Below, piece by piece: positions 8,269 through 16,539 of a stretch of 64,000 bases of DNA. The notes under the pieces are model-generated. The model did not search any database. It was given only the letters and a program-made list of their open reading frames with translations, and was not told where the DNA came from. This DNA is from Alphaproteobacteria bacterium. Its GTDB lineage: Bacteria; Pseudomonadota; Alphaproteobacteria; Micropepsales; Micropepsaceae. The DNA lies in assembly GCA_017983635.1 (NCBI GenBank), contig JAGOBA010000003.1, positions 124,001 to 188,000 of the forward strand, written 5' to 3'. The position numbers and the translations under genes are program-made. Within the stretch, counting starts at the first letter, position 1, and every line of letters begins with the position of its first letter.

Positions 8269-11127
8269 ATGAAAGTCCTTTCCGCCTTTGCCGTGTCCGC
8301 GCTGGTGCTTGTTGCCGGTGTCGCTTGTTCCGAACAACAATCTTCCACGAAGGCCCCTGAAGCAGCCGCACCGCAGGCGCTGAAGGTCGAGCCGCTGAAG
8401 TTCACCGAGCGTACGCTCGCGAACGGGCTCAAGGTCTATGCGATGCCGGACCCCAACACAGCAAACGTGTCGGTGCAGGTTTGGTACGATGTCGGTTCCA
8501 AGGACGATCCGGTCGGCCGCTCGGGCTTCGCGCATCTCTTCGAACACATCATGTTCAAGGCAACGAAGAATATGCCGGCGGAGACGATGGACCGGCTGAC
8601 GGAGGATGTCGGCGGTTTCAACAACGCATCGACCTATGACGATTTCACGAACTACTACCAGGTGGTGCCCGCGAACCATGTCGAGCGGATTCTGTGGGCC
8701 GAGGCCGAGCGCATGGGCACACTTGTCGTCGATGACAAGATCTTCAAGTCCGAGCGCGACGTCGTAAAGGAAGAGTACCGCCAGCGCATTTTGGCGTCGC
8801 CGTACGGCAAGCTGTTCGGGCTTTATCTCGCGCAGGCGAACTTCTCGGTGCATCCTTATGGGCGACCGGGTATCGGCTCGATCGAGAACCTGGATGCCGC
8901 CACCGTCGAAGACGTGCGCGCTTTCCATGCGACGTACTACCGGCCGGACAATGCCGTGCTGGTGGTGGCCGGCAATTTCGACCAGGCGCAACTCGACAAG
9001 TGGGTCGATCAGTATTTCGGTCCGATCGCGGCGCCGAAGCGGCCGATCCCGCGGGTGACCGCCGTTGAGCCGGCGCGCACGGGACCGAAGGAATACACGG
9101 TCTATGAGCCGAACACGCCTTTGCCTGCGGTGTCGGTCTCTTTCCCGCAACCGAATTCGTTGAGCCGGGACATCGCGGCGCTTACGGTGCTCGACGCCAT
9201 TGTGTCGAAGGGCGAGAGTTCGCGGCTCTACCAATCGCTTGTGTACACGCAACAAGTCGCGGCGGAAGTGTTCACGAACCTCGAGGCGACGCGCGATGCC
9301 GGCGCTTACACGCTGGCGGCGGTTCTGAGTGAAGGCAAGTCGGCCGATGATGGGGTGAAGAGCTTGATGGTCGAGATCGCGAAGATGCGCGATACTCGGG
9401 TGACGGCGGCCGAGCTCGACGAAGCGAAGAACGAACTCGTTTCCGAAACCTTGGATGGCCGCGAGACCGCTTTCGGTAAGGCGACCGAACTGGCGAACTC
9501 AGTTACCCGCTTCCGCGATCCAAAATACGCGGACAAGCTGCTCGCCGACATTCAGGCGGTAACGGCGGCGGACGTTCAGCGCGTTGCGAAAGCCGTTCTG
9601 GACGACAGCAAGCGCGTCACGATCCGCTATCTCGCGGAAGAGACGAAGCCGAAGGATGCGAAGGGCGACGTGATCGGCACTGCCGAAACCGTTCAGGCGC
9701 AGAAACTCGACATTCCGCAAGCCGATATCCCGGTCTTCGCACTGGCGCCGGAAGCGTCGCGCGCGAAGGCGCCGGCACCGCAAGCGCCGGTGTCGGCGAA
9801 ACTTCCAACGCCTGGCGAGAAGCTGCTTGCCAATGGTCTGCGTGTCATCGTCGCCTCCAAGCGCGATGTGCCATTGATCAGCGCGGAACTGCGCGTGCTG
9901 TCGGGCTCGAGCAACGATCCTGAGACGCAAGCGGGTCTGGCGTCGCTGACAGCGGACGTCATGACCAAAGGTACGAGGACGCGCAGCGCGACTGACGTTG
10001 CTCGCCAGATCGAGGCGCTTGGTGCGTCGCTGTCTGCAAGCGCCGGGGCGGATAGCTCGGGCTTGTCTCTGCAAAGCCGCGCCGATCGTGCGGGCGATGC
10101 GATGGCGATCATGGCGGACGTGGCACGCAACGCTGCCTTCGCCGCCGCCGAGGTCGATCGGCAACGCCAGCAGGCACTCGATGGTCTACAAGTGAGTTTG
10201 CGCCAGCCCGGCCAGATCGCCCGCTTTGCCATGACGCGGACGCTGTTTGGGCTTGGTCCCTATGGTGGCGTTGCTTCGCCAAAAGGCGTTGCGGCGTTGA
10301 AGTACGAGGACTTGGCGGCGTTCCACCAGCGTCACTGGCGGCCGGACAACGCTCTGCTGGTCATCTCTGGCGACGTGTCTGCGGAAGACGGCGTGAAGCT
10401 TGCTGAGAAGTACTTCGGCGATTGGGCGAAGCCGGCGAACCCGACCGGCACCGATCCGGATGCGAATATGGCTGCCAAGGGTGCCAACACGATCGTGATC
10501 GACTTGCCGAAGTCGGGTCAAGCGGCGGTGAGCTTTGGCATGCTCGGCCTTGCGCGCACGAACGCCGACTACTTCCCGGCGCTCGTTGTGAACTCGGTCC
10601 TGGGCGGTGGTTATTCCGCGCGTCTGAACCAAGAGATCCGCATCAAGCGCGGCCTCTCGTACGGTGTTGGTTCCAGTTTCCCAGCGCGTCAGGCGCCGGC
10701 GCCGATCGTCGTATTGGCTCAGACGAAGAACGAGTCCGCGGTGCAAGTGGTCGACTTGATGCAGCAGGAGCTATCGAAGATCGTGCAAGCCGACGTGCCG
10801 GCGGCTGAACTTGGTGCGCGTCAGGCGAACCTCATCGGGTCGTTCGGCCGCGATGTCGAGACCGCGACGGGATTGGGTCAGCAACTTGCGACGCTGGCCT
10901 CGTTCGGCCTGCCGCTCGACAAGCTCTCGACTTTCGTCGCGGACGTGTCTGCCGTGACACCAGCAACCGCCAAGGCTGCCGCCGAGCGCATCTACGACCT
11001 CAAGAACGCGTCCGTGATTGTGGTCGGTGACGGGACCGTCTTCTTCAACGCCTTGAAAAAGAAGCGCCCTGGCGCCGTCCGCATTCCAGTCGATAAGCTG
11101 AACCTGGACAGTCCGACTCTGCAGTAG
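8269..11127 (+). CDS. M16 family zinc metallopeptidase (two-module, lipoprotein-like)
   Basis: The 952-residue protein holds two M16 modules. The first has the inverted zinc motif HLFEH at residues 89-93 and the downstream WAEAERM glutamate region. The second module (from about residue 530, LANGLRVIVASKRDVPL) lacks HxxEH and is presumably the non-catalytic half that completes the clamshell. The N-terminus is a signal peptide ending GVACSEQQ. Cys20 could be a lipidation site, although the lipobox is not ideal. I chose ATG 8269 rather than an in-frame codon at 8143 because a GGGGAG site precedes it and the signal peptide then starts correctly. It probably degrades peptides in the periplasm. Confidence 0.9.
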   Translation: MKVLSAFAVSALVLVAGVACSEQQSSTKAPEAAAPQALKVEPLKFTERTLANGLKVYAMPDPNTANVSVQVWYDVGSKDDPVGRSGFAHLFEHIMFKATKNMPAETMDRLTEDVGGFNNASTYDDFTNYYQVVPANHVERILWAEAERMGTLVVDDKIFKSERDVVKEEYRQRILASPYGKLFGLYLAQANFSVHPYGRPGIGSIENLDAATVEDVRAFHATYYRPDNAVLVVAGNFDQAQLDKWVDQYFGPIAAPKRPIPRVTAVEPARTGPKEYTVYEPNTPLPAVSVSFPQPNSLSRDIAALTVLDAIVSKGESSRLYQSLVYTQQVAAEVFTNLEATRDAGAYTLAAVLSEGKSADDGVKSLMVEIAKMRDTRVTAAELDEAKNELVSETLDGRETAFGKATELANSVTRFRDPKYADKLLADIQAVTAADVQRVAKAVLDDSKRVTIRYLAEETKPKDAKGDVIGTAETVQAQKLDIPQADIPVFALAPEASRAKAPAPQAPVSAKLPTPGEKLLANGLRVIVASKRDVPLISAELRVLSGSSNDPETQAGLASLTADVMTKGTRTRSATDVARQIEALGASLSASAGADSSGLSLQSRADRAGDAMAIMADVARNAAFAAAEVDRQRQQALDGLQVSLRQPGQIARFAMTRTLFGLGPYGGVASPKGVAALKYEDLAAFHQRHWRPDNALLVISGDVSAEDGVKLAEKYFGDWAKPANPTGTDPDANMAAKGANTIVIDLPKSGQAAVSFGMLGLARTNADYFPALVVNSVLGGGYSARLNQEIRIKRGLSYGVGSSFPARQAPAPIVVLAQTKNESAVQVVDLMQQELSKIVQADVPAAELGARQANLIGSFGRDVETATGLGQQLATLASFGLPLDKLSTFVADVSAVTPATAKAAAERIYDLKNASVIVVGDGTVFFNALKKKRPGAVRIPVDKLNLDSPTLQ

Positions 11128-11139
11128 CCGCAATGGATC

Positions 11140-11168
11140 AGCCCCTCCTCCTTAACGGGGGAGGGGCT
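11140..11168. terminator. Strong hairpin after the M16 peptidase gene
   Basis: A 12-bp stem with one G-T wobble (11140-11151 with 11157-11168) and a 5-nt loop sits 12 bases after the peptidase stop. No T-tract follows. It may be a transcript-end hairpin or a short palindromic repeat. Confidence 0.55.
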
Positions 11169-11268
11169 GGCACATGTATGGGCGCTGCCATGAAAACGGC
11201 GGATTTGCGCGGCAGGTAGCGGGCCGCTATGACTGTCCGCTGGTCGGCCCCAGAGAATCGCAGGTTCC

Positions 11269-12588
11269 ATGCGCGTTTCCCGTTCGTTTATGCCCGTGCT
11301 GCGCGAGACGCCGGCCGAGGCCCAGATTGTTTCGCACCGCTACATGTTGCGGGCGGGGCTTATTCGGCAGCAGGCGGCGGGGATCTATTCCTGGCTGCCG
11401 CTCGGCCACCGCGTGCTGCGCAAGATCGAGCAGATTGTGCGTGAGGAGCAGGACCGGGCGGGCGCGATCGAGCTTTTGATGCCGACGTTGCAGGCAGCCG
11501 ATTTGTGGCGCGAGAGCGGGCGCTACGATGCCTATGGCAAGGAGATGCTGCGAATCAAAGACCGGCATGAGCGCGACTTGCTCTACGGGCCCACGAACGA
11601 AGAGATGGTGACGGAGATTTTCCGTTCGGCGGTCAGGTCCTACAAGGACTTGCCGCGCATTCTCTATCACATCCAATGGAAGTTCCGGGACGAGATCCGG
11701 CCGCGGTTTGGCGTGATGCGCGGGCGCGAGTTCTTGATGAAGGATTCCTATTCGTTCGATCTGGACGCGGCCGGAGCGCGGCGGTCTTACAACAAGATGT
11801 TCGTGGCCTATCTGCGCACGTTTGCGCGGATGGGACTGAAGGCCGTGCCGATGAAGGCCGACACGGGGCCGATCGGCGGCGACCTGAGCCATGAGTTCAT
11901 CGTGCTCGCCGATACGGGCGAGAGCCAGGTCTACTGCCACAAGGATTTGGTCGACATGCCGGTGCCGGAGAATGTCGACTTCGATGGCGACCTGACGCCC
12001 TACATCAACCAGCGCACATCGCTTTATGCGGCGACGGACGAGAAACACGACGTGGCGGCTTTTGAGGCTATCCCGGCGGACAAGCGGCTCGCGGCGCGCG
12101 GGATCGAGGTCGGGCACATCTTCTATTTCGGCACCAAATACTCCAAGCCGATGAACGCCAAGGTCACCGGACCAAACAGCGAGGACGTCCTTGTCGAGAT
12201 GGGGTCCTACGGGATCGGCGTTTCGCGGCTGATGGGTGCGATCATCGAGGCGAGCCACGATGACGCCGGCATTATCTGGCCCGAAAGCGTGGCGCCCTAT
12301 CGGGTGGGCTTGATCAGCCTCAAGGCCGACGACCCGAAAACGCGCGAGGTTTGCGATAATCTTTACCAAAGACTTGGGGCCGCGGGCGTCGAAGTCCTGT
12401 ATGATGACACCGAAGAGCGGGCAGGGGCGAAGTTCTCGACGTTCGATCTGATCGGTCTGCCGTGGCAGATCATCGTTGGGCCGCGCGGGTTGGCGACGGG
12501 CCAGGTCGAGGTGAAGAACCGCAAGACCGGCGAGCGAACGACGCTGTCGCCGGATGCCGCGCTGAACATGTTGACCAACGGGCGTTGA
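11269..12588 (+). CDS. proS: Prolyl-tRNA synthetase, short bacterial form
   Basis: The class II aminoacyl-tRNA synthetase charges tRNA-Pro. Class II motifs are visible: motif 1 around [18 protein letters not shown], motif 2 [25 protein letters not shown], and motif 3 [16 protein letters not shown], followed by a C-terminal anticodon-binding domain. At 439 residues it is much shorter than the E. coli enzyme (572) because it lacks the large editing insertion, as is usual in alphaproteobacteria. Its TGA overlaps the ATG of the first lolC-like gene by one base, so the two are translationally coupled. Confidence 0.96.
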   Translation: MRVSRSFMPVLRETPAEAQIVSHRYMLRAGLIRQQAAGIYSWLPLGHRVLRKIEQIVREEQDRAGAIELLMPTLQAADLWRESGRYDAYGKEMLRIKDRHERDLLYGPTNEEMVTEIFRSAVRSYKDLPRILYHIQWKFRDEIRPRFGVMRGREFLMKDSYSFDLDAAGARRSYNKMFVAYLRTFARMGLKAVPMKADTGPIGGDLSHEFIVLADTGESQVYCHKDLVDMPVPENVDFDGDLTPYINQRTSLYAATDEKHDVAAFEAIPADKRLAARGIEVGHIFYFGTKYSKPMNAKVTGPNSEDVLVEMGSYGIGVSRLMGAIIEASHDDAGIIWPESVAPYRVGLISLKADDPKTREVCDNLYQRLGAAGVEVLYDDTEERAGAKFSTFDLIGLPWQIIVGPRGLATGQVEVKNRKTGERTTLSPDAALNMLTNGR

Positions 12589-13910
12589 TGAACCGCGTCG
12601 CCGAGTTTTCGAATCCGACAAAAGCCGTTCCGCGCGCACGCCGGCGGCGCAGCGGGACCACGCCGTTTTCGGCGTTCGAGTGGATGCTGGCCTGGCGCTA
12701 TCTGCGTGCGCGGCGGCAAGAGGGTTGGATCAACGTCATCGCGGGTTTCTCGCTGTCGGGCATCGGGCTTGGTGTGGCGACACTCATCATCGTGATGGCG
12801 GTGATGAACGGATTTCGCGACGAACTGATGGGCAAGATCCTGGGCTTTAACGGACACTTCATGGTGCAGGGCGTTGGGGCCACCGTGTCCGGTTGGGACG
12901 GAATGGCTAAGCGGCTACAGCGCGTGCCGGGTGTGGTGCGGGTTACGCCGTTGGTCGAGGGGCAGGCACTGGCCACCGCGGCAGGCACGTCGCCGGGCGT
13001 TCTCGTGCGGGGCATCCGTGCGGCGGACGTGATGAATTTGAAGCTCGTCGCGGACTCGCTCAGCGAGGGTGCGATGCAGCGCTTTCAGGCGAACTCGTCC
13101 AGCATCTTGGTCGGCGAGGGTCTTGCCAACCGGATGGGCTTGTTGCCCGGGATGACTGTGACCTTGCTGGCGCCGCGCGGAAACGTGACCCCGTTCGGGG
13201 TGACGCCGCGTGCGAAGGGCTACACCGTCGCCGGTACGTTTAAGGTCGGCATGTCGGAGTATGACACGTCCGTCGTCTTCATGCCGCTTGCTGAAGCGCA
13301 GGCCTATTTCAACATGGGCAAAGGCGTGACCGGGATCGAGATCATGGTGGCCGATCCCGACAAGGTCGATCAAATGCGAGACTCGATCACCGCGGTGGTC
13401 GGTCAGGCCGCGCGGCTGGTCGATTGGCAGCAGGTGAACAAGACGTTCTTCGATGCGTTGCAGGTCGAGAGCACGGTGATGTTCTTCATCTTGTCGCTGA
13501 TCGTCGTTGTGGCGGCGTTTAACATCATCTCCGGCATGATCATGATGGTGAAGGACAAGACGCGCGACATCGCGATTTTGCGAACGATGGGCGCTACGTC
13601 AGGAACGATCCTGCGGGTGTTTCTGATTTCCGGATCGGCGATCGGGATCGTGGGCACAGTGACCGGCTTCCTGATCGGGTTTTTGTTCTGCACCTATATC
13701 GAAGAGATCCGCCAGTTCCTGCAGTGGGTCAGCGGCATGCAGCTGTTCCCGGCGGAGCTCTATTTCTTGAGCCGGATGCCGGCGAAAATGGACATTGGCG
13801 AGGTGATCATGGTCGTGATCAGTTCGCTCACGATTTCGATCTTGGCGACTGTCTATCCCGCTTGGCGGGCGGCGAAGCTCGATCCGGTGGACGCGCTACG
13901 CTATGAGTGA
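12588..13910 (+). CDS. lolC: Lipoprotein-releasing ABC transporter permease, LolC/LolE family (copy 1)
   Basis: The 440-residue inner-membrane permease is predicted to extract mature outer-membrane lipoproteins for LolA. It has one N-terminal transmembrane helix after FEWMLAWRYLRARRQEGW, a large periplasmic core, and three C-terminal helices of the FtsX type (MMVKDKTRDIAILRTMGAT lies between two of them, as in LolC/E). It overlaps proS by one base and lolD by 8 bases. Alphaproteobacteria usually have one such permease; here a close copy follows lolD, so the pair may act as a heterodimer comparable to LolC and LolE. Confidence 0.92.
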   Translation: MNRVAEFSNPTKAVPRARRRRSGTTPFSAFEWMLAWRYLRARRQEGWINVIAGFSLSGIGLGVATLIIVMAVMNGFRDELMGKILGFNGHFMVQGVGATVSGWDGMAKRLQRVPGVVRVTPLVEGQALATAAGTSPGVLVRGIRAADVMNLKLVADSLSEGAMQRFQANSSSILVGEGLANRMGLLPGMTVTLLAPRGNVTPFGVTPRAKGYTVAGTFKVGMSEYDTSVVFMPLAEAQAYFNMGKGVTGIEIMVADPDKVDQMRDSITAVVGQAARLVDWQQVNKTFFDALQVESTVMFFILSLIVVVAAFNIISGMIMMVKDKTRDIAILRTMGATSGTILRVFLISGSAIGIVGTVTGFLIGFLFCTYIEEIRQFLQWVSGMQLFPAELYFLSRMPAKMDIGEVIMVVISSLTISILATVYPAWRAAKLDPVDALRYE

Positions 13911-14643
13911 TCCGCTGGTTTACGACGAGCAAGTTACGCGGCCGACGCAGACCTATCCGACGTTGGCGCTGCGCGACGTGACGCGCTCGTTCGGCGAGGG
14001 CGCGGAGAAGCTCGAGATTTTTCGCGGGATCACGAACCAGATCATGCCGGGCGAAATCGTGGCACTGGTCGGGCCGTCGGGCTCGGGCAAGTCGTCGCTC
14101 TTGCATATTTGCGGGCTTCTGGAGCCGCCGACGAGCGGCACGCTGGTGATCAACGGGCGCGATTGCTCGAAGCTGTCGGACGAAGATCGCACGACGATCC
14201 GGCGGACGCAGCTTGGGTTCGTCTATCAGTTCCACCACCTGCTGCCGGAGTTCTCGGCGCTTGAGAACGTGGCAATGCCGCAGATGATTGGCGGGCGGCG
14301 GCCGAAGGACTCGGAAGCGCTGGCGATGCGTTTGCTCACGATGGTGGGGCTACAGCATCGCGTGACGCACCGGCCGGGCCGGCTCTCGGGCGGCGAGCAA
14401 CAGCGTGTGGCGATCGCGCGTGCGCTTGCGAACCAGCCGCGCTTGATCCTCGCCGACGAGCCGACGGGCAACCTCGACCCGCGCACGGCCGACATGGTGT
14501 TCGGCGTTCTCGTCGATCTTTGCCGCGCGCGGGGCGTGTCGGCGCTGATCGCGACGCACAATCTGCAAATGGCGGTCAAGATGGACCGCACATGGCTGCT
14601 GCACGACGGCAAGCTGATCGACGCGGGCAAGCTGAAGGCTTGA
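13903..14643 (+). CDS. lolD: Lipoprotein-releasing system ATP-binding protein
   Basis: The 246-residue ABC ATPase powers the Lol permeases on the cytoplasmic face. It has Walker A GPSGSGKSS at residues 57-65, a Q-loop region YQFHHLLPEFSALENV, the signature LSGGEQQR, Walker B LILADEPTGNLD and an H-loop in ATHN. LPEFSALENVAMPQ is characteristic of LolD. It overlaps the end of copy 1 of the permease by 8 bases and is followed after 44 bases by copy 2, so all three are probably one operon with proS. Confidence 0.94.
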   Translation: MSDPLVYDEQVTRPTQTYPTLALRDVTRSFGEGAEKLEIFRGITNQIMPGEIVALVGPSGSGKSSLLHICGLLEPPTSGTLVINGRDCSKLSDEDRTTIRRTQLGFVYQFHHLLPEFSALENVAMPQMIGGRRPKDSEALAMRLLTMVGLQHRVTHRPGRLSGGEQQRVAIARALANQPRLILADEPTGNLDPRTADMVFGVLVDLCRARGVSALIATHNLQMAVKMDRTWLLHDGKLIDAGKLKA

Positions 14644-14687
14644 GCGTGGTTGTCGAGCGCACGACGCTTCCTTTGGAGACGCGGGCG

Positions 14688-15989
14688 ATGAGCGACCCAA
14701 CGAGGCGACGACCTGCTCGCCAACGGAGAGCGGCCACGACACCGTTTTCAGCGTTCGAGTGGCTGCTGGCCTGGCGCTATCTCCGCGCGCGGCGCCAGGA
14801 GGGTTGGATCAACGTCGTCGCGGGGTTTTCGCTTGCGGGGATTGCGCTTGGCGTGGCGACACTGATCACCGTGATGGCGGTGATGAACGGGTTCCGCGAC
14901 GAACTGATGAGCAAAGTGCTCGGCTTCAACGGACACTTTATGGTGCAGTCCTCGGTAATGGCGGGGCAAGGTTGGGATGTGCTCGCAACGCGTTTGCATG
15001 ATTTGCCGGGCGTGGTGCGGGTGACACCGCTCGTCGAGGGACAGGCGCTCGCTAGTGCTGCCGCGGCATCGCATGGTATTATGGTACGGGGCATGCGCGC
15101 GTCGGACATAACAAAGTTCAAGGCGGTCGCAGACTCGCTTAGTCCCGGCGCCATGCAGCGATTTCAGTCGAACTCGTCCACCATCTTGATCGGCGAGGGT
15201 CTTGCCGAGAAACTCAAGTTGTCGCCGGGAACGATGGTCAGCTTGTTGGTACCGCGGGGCGACATGACATCAGTCGGCTTCACGCCGCGTGCAAAGGGTT
15301 ACACTGTCGCCGGGACGTTCAAGGTTGGGATGTCGGAGTACGACACATCGGTGGTGCTCATGCCGTTCTCGGAAGCGCAGGCCTATTTCAACATGGGTAG
15401 AGGCGTGACGGGGATCGAGATCATGGTGGCGGATCCAGACCAAGTGACTCCGATGCGTGCCTCGATCAGTTCGGTCGTCGGAGGTGCCGCACGGATCACC
15501 GATTGGGCGCAGGTGAATGAGAGTTTTTCCGACGCGCTACAGGTCATGAGCACCGTTTTGTTCTTTATCCTGTCGCTGATCGTGATCGTCGCGGCGTTCA
15601 ACGTCATCTCCGGCATGATCATGATGGTGAAAGATAAGACCCGCGATATTGCGATTCTGCGAACGATGGGTGCGACGTCAGGCACTATTTTGCGCGTGTT
15701 TTTGATTTCCGGGTCGGCGATCGGAATTGTGGGGACGATGGTTGGATTCGTGATCGGGTTTGTGTTCTGCGCCTACATCGAAGAGATGCGGCAGTTTCTA
15801 CAGTGGGTCAGCGGTATGCGGTTGTTTCCCCCAGAACTCTACTACCTGGACCGTATGCCGGCAAAGATGGACGCCGGGCAGGTGATCATGGTCGTGGTTT
15901 TCTCCATCGCGATTTCGGTCCTAGCCACGGTCTATCCCGCGTGGCGCGCCGCGATGCTCGATCCCGTGGATGCGCTGCGCTATGCGTGA
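14688..15989 (+). CDS. Lipoprotein-releasing ABC transporter permease, LolC/LolE family (copy 2)
   Basis: This 433-residue permease is closely related to the copy upstream of lolD along its whole length. Shared stretches include FEWxLAWRYLRARRQEGWIN, MSEYDTSVV and ILRTMGATSGTILRVFLISG. The ATG at 14688 has GGAG nine bases upstream. A GTG at 14646 is an alternative that would nearly abut lolD. Differences are concentrated in the periplasmic domain (for example VMAGQGWDVLATRLHDL against VGATVSGWDGMAKRLQRV). It is probably the second half of a Lol heterodimer created by tandem duplication around lolD. Confidence 0.9.
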   Translation: MSDPTRRRPARQRRAATTPFSAFEWLLAWRYLRARRQEGWINVVAGFSLAGIALGVATLITVMAVMNGFRDELMSKVLGFNGHFMVQSSVMAGQGWDVLATRLHDLPGVVRVTPLVEGQALASAAAASHGIMVRGMRASDITKFKAVADSLSPGAMQRFQSNSSTILIGEGLAEKLKLSPGTMVSLLVPRGDMTSVGFTPRAKGYTVAGTFKVGMSEYDTSVVLMPFSEAQAYFNMGRGVTGIEIMVADPDQVTPMRASISSVVGGAARITDWAQVNESFSDALQVMSTVLFFILSLIVIVAAFNVISGMIMMVKDKTRDIAILRTMGATSGTILRVFLISGSAIGIVGTMVGFVIGFVFCAYIEEMRQFLQWVSGMRLFPPELYYLDRMPAKMDAGQVIMVVVFSIAISVLATVYPAWRAAMLDPVDALRYA

Positions 15990-16058
15990 CCGCTGGTTGA
16001 GTTCCAGCACCGCACGAGCGCATCGGATCTCGTCGGCGACACTGACACTAGGTTTGGC

Positions 16059-16460
16059 ATGACCAGAGCGCCCATGGTCACGGGTAAGGCGGCTGAAGCG
16101 CTGCGAGCGGTCTGTCATTGGTTGCATATCGCGCTCGTGTTGTACGCGATGTTTGGGTGGGTGGTGCCGAGTGCGTACTGGCTCATCGTGCATCTTGTCT
16201 TCATGCCGGGGCTTGTCGGGGTTTGGCTTGTGAACCGCGGATCTTGTCCGTTGAACAATGTGGAGAGTTGTCTGACCACTGGGCGTTGGCGGAATGCCGA
16301 GAATGCGGAGGAGGGGAGTTTTCTCGTCGCAATCGTCGAACGCTATCTTGGATTGCACCCGACTCAGCGGCAGATGGATTTGGTCACATACGCACTGATG
16401 GCCCTGGTTTGGATGGCGTCCTGGGTGCACTTGTGGTTGTTGGGCGGTATCCCCAGCTAG
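16059..16460 (+). CDS. Small membrane protein of unknown function
   Basis: The 133-residue protein has three likely transmembrane helices (about residues 21-39, 42-60 and 110-130). A cytoplasmic or periplasmic loop contains RGSCPLNNVESCLTTGRW with two cysteines. The CPL pattern recalls DUF2784-type proteins, but I am not confident. It lies between the Lol operon and dnaE on the same strand, with 69 bases before it and 79 after. Its start ATG has no strong ribosome-binding site. Confidence 0.6.
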   Translation: MTRAPMVTGKAAEALRAVCHWLHIALVLYAMFGWVVPSAYWLIVHLVFMPGLVGVWLVNRGSCPLNNVESCLTTGRWRNAENAEEGSFLVAIVERYLGLHPTQRQMDLVTYALMALVWMASWVHLWLLGGIPS

Positions 16461-16539
16461 AATGCCCTGCGGTCGCGGGAACGGTTGATTGGCCGGGAGG
16501 GCGCCGCCTTACTGCCCGGAACTGATCTCTGGAGGCATT

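Noticed and set aside
8098-9255. Minus-strand open frame of 385 codons
   Set aside because: Antisense shadow of the EEP and M16 genes; no recognisable domain, and it crosses the boundary between two real genes.
11227-12639. Minus-strand open frame of 470 codons
   Set aside because: Exactly opposite proS; composition and length are explained by the GC-rich codon pattern of proS.
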